A stretch of DNA of 64,000 nucleotides from Sorex araneus. Lineage: Eukaryota > Chordata > Mammalia > Eulipotyphla > Soricidae. Where the stretch lies: the NCBI RefSeq assembly GCF_027595985.1, contig NC_073312.1:10087426-10151425 (forward strand). Reading direction: 5' to 3'. The notes below the pieces were generated by a model. It had not been told where the DNA came from, made no database searches, and saw nothing but the letters and a program-made list of their open reading frames with translations. This document shows positions 28,262 through 36,329 of the stretch, piece by piece (positions within the stretch are counted from its first letter, which is position 1; each line of letters begins with the position of its first letter). The translations under genes and the position numbers were made by a program.

Positions 28262-31200
28262 TGTGTGTGTATAGAGTGATAAAGCAAAATTTATTGACTT
28301 AATATCTCACATTTTTAAAAGTACTGCATGGGGGCTGGAGTGATAGCATGGCGAGTAGGGCGTTTGCCCTGTGCACGGTCGACCCTGGTTCGATTCCCAG
28401 CATCCCATATGGTCCCCTCAGCACCGCCAGGAGTAATTCCTGAGTGCAGAGCCAGGAGTAACCTCTGTGCATTGCTGGTTGTGACCCAAAAGGCAGAAAA
28501 AAAATAAATAAAAATACTATATGTTCATTTTTCATAGCTGTAATTTGTCTGTATGGGTATACATGTGTGTGTGTGATCCATACATATGTATAACATATAT
28601 ATATATACACATTTGGGGGAGGGGGGACAACACCTAGCTGTGCTCAGGACTTAGTCCTGGCAGGGCTCAGGTGACGCATGTGGTGCCTGGGATCAAACCC
28701 AGATCAGACTCATGCAATTCAAATGACTTGCTGATTATCTCTTCAGCCCTTTAAAAAAATATTTTGTAATAGAATTGTGATCATTGATATATATTTGCCA
28801 AAATGGCCGTTGTATTTGAAGCTGCATGATGCAGTTGTACTTTACTGTTTTCTAGAGTTTTGTGTATTTTTAAAATATTCCAAGTAGAAAGGAATTCACA
28901 TTGGTCAGCCAGCCCTGTAAGGCATATATGGGTATTGCCACAAAAAAATCCTGATATTCAAGAAAAGGCTGAGGGCAGGTACCAAATAATGAGTTTAGAC
29001 TAAGTTAATTATTTTACTTGCTATAGCTCATTAAAGTTATCTCTTACGCACAGGTCAAACAACAATTTTTCTTGCATATATTTCAAGGGAAGTAATAGAA
29101 GACTGGGTGTGTAATTCATAAAGACCCTTCTTAGAATGATCTAAACTTCAGTGTCAATGAGATTTTAGGCTAAAGATTTTGGGCTGAAGCTTTCAGAAAT
29201 TTGGAAGCAAATGTTTAGTGATTAAAATAAGTCAGTTGAGTATCAAAGAGGTAGTTCAAAGGCCCAGAGCTACATGTATAAGGCTCTAGTCTGCTCCCTA
29301 ACACTATATGAATCCCTAAACCCCACCAAGAATGATCTCCAAGGATCAGGCCATATCACCTAAGCACTGCCAAGTGTGGCTCAAAAGTAAAAAATTCAGG
29401 TGAGAGCTATAGTTAAATGCATAAGCACAGCATGTGTGCAACCCTTAGTCATTAAAACAAAATGAAAAGAGGAGAAAAAACAGGTGGGAGGAGATAAGTC
29501 TAAAGAATGATAAAGTAGTATTGAACATAGCATGGGTTGCATAATTTGATGCTAGATCCCAGGGAGGATCAATCAGAAAACAGGAGATGGGGACTAGAAT
29601 GACAGAGAGATAGAAAAGAAGAAAAGAGCTCAAGCCAGAGATCAAAAGTCTGAGGATAGCGTCACTGAAATCTTCAGGAGAAAAGCAAGATGGAATGTCA
29701 GGACACCAGCTAGCCGTGAAAACACAGCAGACTGATTGTACCTGTGGATCTTTGGTGTGGAAGAGTTCCAAATGATGGCCAGGTCGAATAGGGAAGATAG
29801 GTCATTTGACTGCAGTGCATGAGACCTAGTTTGATCCTTGGCACATATGGTCTCCCAGCACTACCAGGAATAGCCTCTAAATCTGAAATAGCCCCTGCAC
29901 CCCAACGCTCAACACCCCCCGCCCCCAAATCAAAGTGGGGTCTTTCCTGGCAGCTTTAATAAGATATAAATTCAAGAACTTGAGCTTCTACAGTTTATCT
30001 AAGAGCAGGTTATCACATGGGGCTGATGTTTCTGTGATCTGAGGAAAGTAAAGACCCCTATATATAGGGATAGCTTAAGTAAGCATTGTGTCAGGGAAAG
30101 TCGATGAGGCCAGAAAGCCTAGAATCTTTAAATGCTAACAAAGCAAGCCAACTGCCTTAGGAATAGGACAGTTTTCCCAGGAGATTTTTCATTGTACATC
30201 TATCTTTTTTACCTTTTGAGTTCGAACCATGTTAATCTAGCACCTGTTAGAAAATAATGATTAAATTTAAAGATGATATTGATATAGAATGCAGAGATAG
30301 TCAACTGACTTGTATAATGTTTCATGTCTTTGTTGTCTTTCTGTCCTAGGAAAGATTAATGGGTAGAGCTAATTTAGAAAAAACTCCATGAAAGAACCAT
30401 TATTCATTGTATAGTCTTTTGCTGAGTTTATCAGGTATTGGTCTCTTGATTTGAGCTGTTCATTAAATAGCTTGTAATGCCTTAAGCATTTTAGAATTTT
30501 CTTTAGTAGAATCATAATTTTTCATTACTCTAAGTCTGGTTTAACCTTAAAATTTGTTTCAGTAAGTCTCACTCTGCTTACTTCCTCAGGTTTGAGAAAT
30601 AATGGCATTTAAACCTAGAGAGGGTTGGAAATTGATTACAAATTAGCAGGCAGTGATTTCTGGCAAATTTAGCTGACTTTGCAAAATTGCAAAAATTTAC
30701 ATGTTTTCCCTTTTAAAATCCTTAAACAGGTGTGAAAATCACATCCACACTACAGGTGTTGAAGCTTATCAAGCAGGCTGGTGACCGGGTCCTGGTCTAT
30801 TATGAAAGGCCTGTTGGCCAGAGCAGTCAAGGGGCAGTGCTACAAGATACTTTGGGCCAGTTGGAAGAAAACCTTCTGCCTAGCTCATGCCAACCAAATT
30901 ATGAAGAGGAAACAACCGGATTGGCAATAGATGCTGAAGGCAAAGACTTGGATTCTGAATTTGAAGACTTGGCAAGTGATGTTAGAGCACAAAGTGAGCT
31001 CAAGGATGAGGCCCAGTCTCTAAGTCATAGTCCCAAACGTACTCCAACAACACTTTCTGTTAAACCCCTTGGAACTATATCACCAGTTTTAAATCGCAAG
31101 TTAGTTGCAGGAAGTCACCCACCACCACCACCAAAACTCCCATCCAAAGAAGGAAGTAAACCTTTAGCCCTAAAACCTGAGATAACAGACCCAGTGCAAG

Positions 31201-32945
31201 TGTCAAAACCTACCCAAGGATCCACCTTCAAACCACCTGTGCCACCACGACCACAACTGAAAGTTCCTTTGCCTTCTGCTGATGCCCCAAGTCCAGCAGA
31301 ACCAGATGTTCTTGCTGAAAAGCAAGAGAAGGTCCCGCCTCCTCCTCCTCCTGCAGATAAATCTGCTGAGAAACAAGCAAAAAGCCTAGATCATGTCGAA
31401 GATGCAGTTGGTTCATCGAAGCAATTTTTAGCAAAGCAAGAAGTGCCCTCGAGAGATTTTACTTCAGAAAGCTCCTGCCCTCCTAAGGACTGTTCAGATG
31501 ACCCCCAGACATGGGAATCATCAGAAATTCCTTACCGTAATAAGCTAGGAAAATGGACAAAAGCCAGAGCGACATGTTTCTTTGACATAGAAGCCAGTCA
31601 CAGATATTTAAATATGGCTCTGTGGTGCAGGGATCCTTTCAAACTAGGAGGCCTCATCTGTTTGGGGTACGTTAGTTTAAAACTCGAGGAGGTGGCTTTA
31701 GGGTGCCTTGCCACATCAAACATGGAATACCTTTCCAAATTCAGGCTGGAAGCCCCCTCTCCCAAGGCTGCGGTCAGTCGAACTGCACTGCGCAACCTGA
31801 GTATGAAAAAAGGATTCAATGACAAATTCTGCTTTGGTGACATTACTGTTCATTTTAAGTATTTGAAAGAAGGAGAATCAGACCACCATCATGTAGTCAG
31901 TAACTTAGAGAAAGAAAAGGAACTCCATTTAGTTGAAGAGCTTTCTGCTCCACCTAAAGAGGAACACTTTGTGGGACAGACGGGTTTACCAGAAAATAAA
32001 CATAGTTTCCAGGATACTCAGTTCCAGAACCCAACTTGGTGTGATTACTGTAAGAAAAAAGTTTGGACTAAAGCTGCTTCCCAGTGTATGTTCTGTGCTT
32101 ACGTTTGCCATAAGAAATGTCAGGAAAAGTGTCTGGCTGAGACTCCTCTCTGTGGGGCAACTGATAAGCGGATAGATCGGACTCTCAAAAACCTCAGGCT
32201 GGAAGGGCAAGAGAGCCTCTTAGGCCTGCCTCCGCGTGTTGATGCGGAAGCTAGCAAGTCAGTGAATAAAACGACAGGTTTGACAAGACATATCATCAAT
32301 ACTAGCTCTCGCTTGTTAAATTTGCGTCAGGTCTCCAAAACTCGACTTTCGGAACCAGGAACTGATCTAGTAGAGCCTTCACCCAAACAGACACCCAACA
32401 CGTCAGACAACGAAGGCAGCGACACGGAGGTCTGCGGGCCAAACAGTCCTTCGAAACGAGGAAACCACACGGGAATAAAATTAGTGAGAAAGGAGGGTGG
32501 TCTAGACGACAGTGTTTTCATTGCTGTGAAAGAAATTGGCCGCGATCTGTATAGGGGCTTGCCTACAGAGGAAAGGATCCAGAAACTCGAGTTCATGCTG
32601 GATAAGCTGCAGAACGAAATTGATCAGGAGCTGGAACATAATAATTCCCTTGTTAAAGAAGAAAAAGAGACAACTGACACAAGGAAAAAGTCACTTCTCT
32701 CTGCTGCTTTGACTAAGTCAGGTGAAAGACTGCAAGCTCTCACTCTCCTTATGATCCACTATCGAGCAGGCATTGAAGATATGGAATCCTTAGAAAGTCT
32801 GTCTTTAGACCAGCACTCCAAAAAAATAAGCAAGTACACCGATGACACAGAAGAAGACCTTGATAGTGAATTAAGCCAGCTAATAGACTCTCAACCCTTC
32901 AGCAGCATATCCGATGACTTGTTTGGCTCATCCGAGTCTGTGTGA
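4482..32945 (+). CDS. PDZD8: PDZD8, 3-prime part (exons 3-5; start lies before the window)
   Basis: PDZD8 is an ER-anchored SMP-domain lipid-transfer and tethering protein at ER-mitochondria and ER-late endosome contacts. The window holds about 827 of the roughly 1,150 residues of the human protein. Coding segments are 4482-4584, 26483-26645 and 30730-32945; all junctions are AG/GT and phases match (1 nt + 34 codons; 54 codons + 1 nt; 2 nt + 737 codons + stop). In order they encode the C-terminal part of a C2-like region, a PDZ domain, a proline-rich linker, a second conserved globular block, a C1-type zinc finger and a C-terminal coiled coil. The signal anchor and SMP domain belong to exons 1-2, which I could not find in 1-4481. 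No frameshift or internal stop is seen. Identification rests on near-identity to mammalian PDZD8 as I know it. Confidence 0.97.
4741..4924 (-). mobile_element. SOR SINE
   Basis: Well preserved reverse copy with a 19-base poly-T, just after PDZD8 exon 3. Confidence 0.95.
5026..5130 (-). mobile_element. SOR SINE fragment, diverged
   Basis: Keeps GGGCACACCCAGCAGTGCTT and GTATGCAAGGCAGGCACCCT. Confidence 0.65.
5757..5872 (-). mobile_element. SOR-like SINE fragment, very diverged
   Basis: Only the GGAGTTGAACCCAGGACT and CATGCAAAAT boxes are clear. Confidence 0.5.
6866..7038 (-). mobile_element. SOR SINE
   Basis: Reverse copy, GCCACATCTGGCAGTGCTC to CTATTTCTCCAACCCC. Confidence 0.85.
7621..7815 (+). 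mobile_element. SOR SINE with target-site duplication
   Basis: Element at 7631-7805 is flanked by AAGTATGCTT at 7621-7630 and 7806-7815, a perfect 10-bp duplication showing L1-type retroposition. Confidence 0.95.
8510..8728. mobile_element. Two diverged SOR SINE pieces in opposite orientations
   Basis: 8510-8620 is a reverse fragment; 8622-8728 is a forward fragment without its head but with GGGTTCGATACCCAGC and CAGAGCCAGGAGTAA. Confidence 0.65.
9613..9775 (+). mobile_element. SOR SINE, diverged
   Basis: Forward copy with altered head; directly followed by a second forward copy. Confidence 0.75.
9779..9948 (+). mobile_element. SOR SINE
   Basis: Forward copy with head TGGGGCTGGAGTGATAGTAC and tail GTGGCCCCAAAAC. 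Confidence 0.9.
10722..10863 (-). mobile_element. SOR SINE, diverged
   Basis: Reverse copy with CAAGCCAAGCAGTGCTCAGG and later boxes eroded. Confidence 0.65.
11157..11300 (+). mobile_element. SOR SINE, diverged
   Basis: Forward copy recognisable by AGTTTGATTCCTGATACCAC and AGCAGTGCC. Confidence 0.6.
11733..11840 (+). mobile_element. SOR-like SINE fragment
   Basis: Forward fragment with GGCTGACCCTGGTTCAGTCC. Confidence 0.5.
12076..12242 (-). mobile_element. SOR SINE
   Basis: Full-length reverse copy ending GCTATCGCTCCAGCCCC. Confidence 0.9.
12306..12446 (+). mobile_element. SOR SINE, diverged
   Basis: Forward copy with CAGGTTCGATGCTTAGCAC and TATGGCCCCAAAAG. Confidence 0.65.
12827..13112. 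repeat. Copy A of a 285-bp intronic duplication
   Basis: Aligns in the same orientation with 15758-16044 at roughly 88-90 percent identity by eye. Its right part runs into a sequence that resembles the 3-prime end of an ancient L2 LINE (about 13000-13360). Confidence 0.75.
13000..13360 (+). mobile_element. Probable ancient L2-type LINE 3-prime remnant
   Basis: The order of motifs (ATAAGGACCAACTCTTTAATG, CTACCAAATATACCTGATCT, CTTCCACTCC, CCTTTG, CTTCCCCCAGGAC) follows the L2 consensus as I remember it. Recognition is by eye only. Confidence 0.45.
14098..14166. mobile_element. Small hAT-like MITE, 69 bp
   Basis: Begins CAGTAGTTTTTAACC and ends GGTTGAAGGCCACTG, imperfect 15-bp terminal inverted repeats of hAT type. 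A relative lies at 18700-18768. Confidence 0.6.
15085..15750 (-). mobile_element. L1-like 3-prime UTR segment, antisense to PDZD8
   Basis: The complement carries the same tail as 40240-40637 (GAAACTTAATCATGAATAAC toward the A-rich end; CACTGGTGATGGAATTGGTG). The 15600-15700 part (CACTTAACAAGATACTTTAC, GGTCCCTCCATGTGGCAGC) is like other mammalian L1 3-prime regions. It contains a (TG)n microsatellite at about 15260-15345. Confidence 0.65.
15758..16044. repeat. Copy B of a 285-bp intronic duplication
   Basis: Partner of 12827-13112, about 2.9 kb away. Shared blocks include GGTCTTGAAATAAAAATC and GCTCCTAGAATAAGGACCAA. The similarity stops at 16044 although copy A continues into L2-like sequence. 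Confidence 0.75.
17509..18033 (-). mobile_element. Solo LTR of an endogenous retrovirus (termini approximate)
   Basis: Read on the - strand, about 525 bp begins TGACACC and ends CCCACA, with a TATA box (TATATAAA, complement of 17654-17661) and an AATAAA (complement of 17573-17578) about 85 bases further on. No internal viral genes flank it and no clear target duplication was seen. It is antisense to PDZD8, in intron 3. Confidence 0.6.
18420..18538 (+). mobile_element. SOR-like SINE, very diverged
   Basis: Forward fragment with ATATGGCTCAGG head and AGCAAGTGTGACTCCCCCAAC tail. Confidence 0.45.
18700..18768. mobile_element. Small hAT-like MITE, 69 bp
   Basis: Begins CAGTGATTTTCACC and ends GGTTGAAAACTACTG. 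Same length as the copy at 14098-14166, and shares the CCACAGGTGTAAAACGGTTGA type core with 23155-23207. I see no clear 8-bp target duplication. Confidence 0.6.
19654..19845 (+). mobile_element. SOR SINE with target-site duplication
   Basis: Element at 19671-19829 lies between two copies of AAAAAATGTTTAACCC (19654-19669 and 19830-19845), a perfect 16-bp duplication. Confidence 0.95.
19960..20083 (-). mobile_element. SOR SINE, diverged
   Basis: Reverse copy with GTGCCACACCCGATGATGTG and GCCTCTTTGGCCC ends; a younger copy inserted directly beside it. Confidence 0.7.
20085..20301 (-). mobile_element. SOR SINE with target-site duplication
   Basis: Element at 20099-20287 is flanked by GAGGTCACATTCTT at 20085-20098 and 20288-20301, a perfect 14-bp duplication. 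Confidence 0.95.
20498..20650 (-). mobile_element. SOR SINE, diverged
   Basis: Reverse copy with GGCACATCTGGCGATGCTTG and TTTCTGGCCCC end. Confidence 0.85.
21395..21552 (-). mobile_element. 5-prime part of a SOR SINE with a CCCT-type microsatellite
   Basis: 21400-21437 is a (CCTT/CCCT)n tract replacing the expected poly-T and tail part; 21440-21552 is the reverse SINE remainder. Confidence 0.8.
21989..22092 (+). mobile_element. SOR-like SINE fragment, very diverged
   Basis: Starts AGGGGCCAAAGAGATGGCTT; later boxes are weak. Confidence 0.4.
22399..22512 (-). mobile_element. SOR SINE rearranged by fold-back inversion
   Basis: Reverse SINE start (GGGCCAGACCTGGAGGTGCT) and end (CTGTGCAAGACAGGCACTTT) are present, but the middle is replaced by an inverted copy of its own start and an 18-bp palindrome (separate entry). 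Confidence 0.7.
22410..22458. repeat. Hairpin plus adjoining perfect palindrome
   Basis: GGGCCAGACCTG (22410-22421) and its exact reverse complement CAGGTCTGGCCC (22430-22441) flank an 8-nt loop. The last C begins CTTAACATATATGTTAAG (22441-22458), a perfect 18-bp palindrome. Confidence 0.9.
22652..22870 (+). mobile_element. Diverged SOR-like SINE pieces
   Basis: 22652-22745 has GGGCCAGGGAGATGACTCAG and CCCAAGCACTGCC; about 22765-22810 looks like a second head (CAGGGGAGCTAGCTCAGGAG). Confidence 0.45.
23060..23207. mobile_element. Two decayed relatives of the hAT-like MITE
   Basis: About 23075-23112 (CCACAGGTATAAAGAGGTTGG, CACTG end) and 23155-23202 (TCCACAGGTGTGAAACGGTT, TACTG end) keep the right half of the element. 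Confidence 0.45.
23937..24108 (-). mobile_element. SOR SINE
   Basis: Full-length reverse copy from poly-T to CTATCACTCCAGCCCC. Confidence 0.93.
25297..25454 (+). mobile_element. SOR SINE
   Basis: Forward copy with altered head (GGGGGTTGGAGAGATTACAC) and GTGATCCCAAAAC tail. Confidence 0.85.
25585..25680 (+). mobile_element. SOR-like SINE fragment, very diverged
   Basis: CGGTTTGATCACTGGTCCCA and CATGGTCCCCCAGTAATC are the only clear boxes. Confidence 0.4.
25949..26070 (+). mobile_element. SOR SINE, internally deleted
   Basis: Head and B-box region are present, then the sequence jumps from CCCAAGCACAGCC to GGTGTGACCCCAAAAC. Confidence 0.8.
26483..26645 (+). CDS. PDZD8: PDZD8 exon 4 (most of the PDZ domain)
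   Basis: The acceptor is a pyrimidine tract ending CATCAAAG and the donor is GTAATC. The 54 codons plus one base encode the PDZ core: a GLTLRL carboxylate-binding-loop-like motif, the strand GHVIIETV, and NSPAAIADLQRGDRLIAIGG, the typical PDZ segment that binds ligand and leads into helix B. The domain is completed in exon 5. Confidence 0.96.
27812..27962 (+). mobile_element. SOR SINE
   Basis: Forward copy in PDZD8 intron 4 with head GGGGCTGGAATAAGAGTATA; the A-rich tail is (CAAA)n-like. Confidence 0.88.
28178..28262. repeat. (TC)n microsatellite
   Basis: About 70 uninterrupted bases of TC plus a short impure start, in PDZD8 intron 4. Confidence 0.98.
28331..28515 (+). mobile_element. SOR SINE
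   Basis: Full-length forward copy with tail GTGACCCAAAAGGCAG and A-rich end. Confidence 0.95.
28626..28750 (-). mobile_element. SOR SINE, diverged
   Basis: Reverse copy with ACAACACCTAGCTGTGCTCA and ATCTCTTCAGCCC ends. Confidence 0.7.
29240..29392 (+). mobile_element. SOR-like SINE, diverged
   Basis: Forward copy with TAAGCACTGCCAAGTGTGGC and an A-rich tail. Confidence 0.55.
29778..29933 (+). mobile_element. SOR-like SINE, diverged
   Basis: Forward copy with CTAGTTTGATCCTTGGCACA; the last SOR-like element before an 11.7-kb stretch without any. Confidence 0.6.
30730..32945 (+). CDS. PDZD8: PDZD8 exon 5 (last coding exon)
   Basis: The exon starts after TTAAACAG; GT joins the last G of exon 4 to make Gly, then V-K-I-T-S-T-L finishes the PDZ domain. 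A proline-rich linker follows (poly-Pro near 31120-31140, KPPVPPRPQ near 31232-31258, PPPPPP near 31336), which could offer SH3-binding sites. A conserved block with RYLNMALWCRDPFKLGGL lies at about 31605-31880. A C1-type zinc finger lies at 32001-32153 with His and Cys ligands in the order H, CDYC, CMFC, HKKC, C. An acidic, leucine-rich coiled coil starts at TEERIQKLEFMLDKLQ (from 32565); this region of the human protein is reported to bind Rab7. The stop TGA ends at 32945 after the C-terminus SSESV. Confidence 0.98.
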
Positions 32946-33782
32946 CACTGTTTAAACTCTGATGTGATTGAGGAAAAGTTGCCTCTCGAGTCCCACAGAT
33001 ACTAAGACCTTACGCCCTCTCATAATGCACTCTGGTCTGCTTCCCCACAATTATTTGCTTGTGTACGAACAAGAATGAGCAATCGTTTTCCAGCAAAAAT
33101 ACAACCAGATCACTAAATTGGTTGTTTCAGGTTGCATTTTTAGCTAGCTTTTTTGGGTTTATACTGGGAATTTATTTTTACTAATTTATTTTTAACTTTT
33201 TCTAATTATGTAAGCTAACTTTTCCTGTTTATGTATATGTGATGTCTCATTGTGGTTCTTTTCTTTCTCAGTTTCTGGATTAGTGTTACAGAAGATACTG
33301 TCTAAATTTTTTATATATGTTCATTTCCATCACGGTTACCACAGCAAATTTGCTGCATGCCCATATTAACAACAGCAGTCATTGAGGGAACATAAAGCTT
33401 ATCATCTCTATTTGCTTGACATTTTTCTTATTGGGGGGTTTGAAGGGTGCTTTTTTGTTTTTGCCAAATGTAATACGAAAGCAGGTGCTGCAGTTTTAGC
33501 TGGTGATGTGAATTTAGTTTTATTTTTAATTGACATATTGCTTGCTTTCTATGCTTCTGTGACTTTTTCCTTTAAAGTTTTGTGCAACTGAAGAGTTTGC
33601 ATTGAAAATTAAAATGTAATAGGGTATAAATAGGTACGCAATTGGTCCAGACTTTTTTGATGAGGTTAATGTTCTTAAACAGTAAGCAGTAGAAATTTGA
33701 AATATTTAAAACTGATACTTTCCTTTTAGTTGGAAATTCTAAACATTTATAATTATTTTTCTTCTTCATTTCTCTCATAGGG

Positions 33783-33788
33783 AATAAA
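33783..33788 (+). terminator. Candidate proximal poly-A signal of PDZD8
   Basis: AATAAA about 840 bases past the stop codon. It would exclude the 34041 hairpin from the transcript. Confidence 0.35.
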
Positions 33789-34040
33789 GCATGTGTAAAT
33801 TTCAGGGGACTGTTTTTAAAATCACTGGTTTTGACTGTCTCCGAAATTATTTTCATGCTGGAGACTTTGTAAATGAGAGGAATTATGTAAATAGATTTAT
33901 TGCTTTGTCGCAGATCCCGCAGGCTTAAAGGAATGGTGATCATCCTGAATGCTTGTATCTTCACTCATTAAAAAAGAAATACAAACAAAAAATGGTATAG
34001 ACACAGAGGAATTGGGGCCAGTTCTCTGGGAATGAACTGA

Positions 34041-34067
34041 TACTGATACTGGGTTCCAGTATCAGTA
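34041..34067 (+). other. Perfect 12-bp hairpin in the PDZD8 3-prime UTR
   Basis: TACTGATACTGG at 34041-34052 is the exact reverse complement of CCAGTATCAGTA at 34056-34067, with a 3-nt loop GTT. If the far poly-A site is used, this stem-loop lies in the mature PDZD8 mRNA. Confidence 0.8.
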
Positions 34068-35501
34068 ACTTGTGGATTCCAGTAGCACATGACTGAGGGG
34101 AATATGTGAGCATGACCTATCTGTTGGTATAAGTGTGAGCCTTCTATCTGCCTACAAAATGGCTGTGTTTTATAGGTTACTGCTATGGTACTTGATCTGC
34201 AATAATGAACTGGCATGAATTTGAAACTAGGTGGAACAGCTGGCAGGACAAGGCATACAGGAGTAGAGATTCTGACTCAGGTCTATTGCACAGGATGCCA
34301 CATAAGAGTTGAAGCTCTTCCACTGGCCATTAATGAACTATAACCACAAGCAGGCCACCGGAGGGCTCTGTGCTGCAGTCACTCAGCTCCAAAGGAGAAA
34401 TAACAATAACTACCTCACAGGATTGTTGTGAGGAAAATGTAGGATGGCTGCAAAAGTGCCCTGAAGAGGAAAAACCTCAGAAAGTATGCTTTATAAGAGG
34501 ATAAAAACATATTTGAGAACACAAAAGTTACTCTATTTTTAAAACCAATAGCCAGTTCTCATTCCTGCTATTTTATTAAGTGAAATATTAGGAAACTACC
34601 TTCGCCAAGTTTACAACACGATATATCAATGTATACCCCCCTCCTTTGTGTTTAAGCATGCTTGCTTTTTAAAGAACACACCTAAATCTTCATATACCAA
34701 ATTCTCTGAAATCTAAAATGTTGTTGTGTAGCATAAGCTTGAAACAATCTGCCCAATGTAATAACCAACTTCCATCTTATCATAAAAAATAACTTACCGT
34801 TGATAACCTGGAAGGCGGAGTATCTATAAGAGGCTGGTATTTATGGATTAGACCGTGGAAGTTTAGTGACATCCAGACATGCTGCTGAAATCGGGGGCAT
34901 TTGAAAGCTGTAGAAATAATGCAAAACTTGGGTTTCATTACAAAAATCTCGTGTTTTTAAAGTACTTAACTCTGTAGAACCACAATTATGGAAAAGCTCC
35001 GTAATGCTGCTAATGATAATTGTAAAATATACCTTTAATGTAGTGCAATATTTTTATATATCCTGGGAGAGGCAGTAAAGGTGTCACCGTTAAAACTTTA
35101 GTGCAAGGGGTGGGGGTGGGGGGGCACTCCAAGTAGCCTAGGGCATACATAGGAAGGTGTAAGGCTTCAGTGGGAGAAGTTGTATTCTATTACATTTCTG
35201 ATGTAATCTTGCTGCCATGCTATGTTATCAATAGCTAAAAATTTAAAAAAGAATAAAAACTACCACAGAAAACAAGAATTATCTTCATTGATGACACCTG
35301 GAAAAGGTGATGGCTGCATCTCTATGGAATTATTGCCTGGTCTGATTTGGCTATGTAAAGACGCTTAACAGAGTTCACTTTTGCTAAACAGAATTTCTAT
35401 TTTGTGAATAGCCTAAAGCATCAATGTTTGGTTTGTGTTTCTTTAAGCTTTGAAGTAATCAGGATTATGATTTCCTGCTTTTAGTCATTAGGACTATTAA
35501 A

Positions 35502-35507
35502 AATAAA
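35502..35507 (+). terminator. Candidate distal poly-A signal of PDZD8
   Basis: AATAAA directly preceded by ATTAAA, with a T/G-containing stretch (CATTGGTCTTAGCTATTGGG) downstream. This is the most convincing hexamer before the SLC18A2 3-prime end. Confidence 0.45.
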
Positions 35508-35525
35508 CTTTCTACATTGGTCTTA

Positions 35526-36282
35526 GCTATTGGGTTAGACAGTCAAGCTGAGCAACATTTTAGCATTATTTTGGGATCAATAGGTTAAATTTCCTAATAT
35601 CAAACTTTACATTCTTCACTATCAAAACTAGAAATACTATGTGGCTATTTGTCATTTTAAGAGGAGAAAACACATGCCAAGCATTTCGGAGAGTACTGTC
35701 AAGTTCTAAATTAAGACTAAATGGATTTTTTTGAAAGGCAATTTAAAAATACTTGTTATTACTAATCAATAAGATAAATATCTTATAATTAAAAAGTTCC
35801 CTAAAAGTCAATAAATTTAAAATCACTGATTTAAAAATGTATTGTCTTTATTTCTAAATTGATATATAACAGCTATAAGTTTTCCTTTAAAGGGGTTCCA
35901 GGAGGGTACCTTGTATATCCCTCTTTTAAGATCTGACTAAAACCATTGTTCTCAACTTTCAAAGACTCATACATTTTTAACTTTGAAGGACCCTCCAGAG
36001 GCCCACTGTCAAATGTCTGAACATTATAGTTCTTTCCATCAGACAATTAACTGTTCACAGAGGAATTTTTTCACGCAGGAAGAGACATATTTAGTGATGC
36101 AAGGATAATTTACTGGGGTTTTCCACATAGATGTCTTGTGGCTAGTATATATTTCAATATAAAACAAAGTTTACAAAACCAAAATGTTTGGCTCAGACTA
36201 ACTTGGAATGGATTTTACGTGATGCTTTCAAGCAAAGACTGCTATTGAATATCCACATTCAAAATGATACCTTCTGATGTAT
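35526..36282. other. Intergenic gap between the PDZD8 and SLC18A2 3-prime ends
   Basis: About 750 bases of AT-rich sequence without recognised repeats, bounded by the distal poly-A candidates of both genes. Its limits depend on those candidates. Confidence 0.5.
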
Positions 36283-36288
36283 TTTATT
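36283..36288 (-). terminator. Second candidate poly-A signal of SLC18A2
   Basis: Another AATAAA on the - strand, 64 bases further downstream. Either or both could be used. Confidence 0.35.
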
Positions 36289-36329
36289 CTGTAATTGATG
36301 TCTGGCTTATAAAGGAATACAATCAGGCA

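Larger units (their letters stand above)
26646..30729 (+). other. PDZD8: PDZD8 intron 4
   Basis: About 4.1 kb with five SOR-type SINEs and the (TC)n tract. About 26990-27420 and 29934-30729 hold nothing I recognise. Confidence 0.8.
32946..35525 (+). other. PDZD8: PDZD8 3-prime UTR (end approximate)
   Basis: AT-rich, free of SINEs, following the PDZD8 stop. Two AATAAA hexamers are candidates for polyadenylation, at 33783-33788 and 35502-35507; the second overlaps an ATTAAA. The far site would give a UTR of about 2.6 kb. The end is inferred, not seen. Confidence 0.55.
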
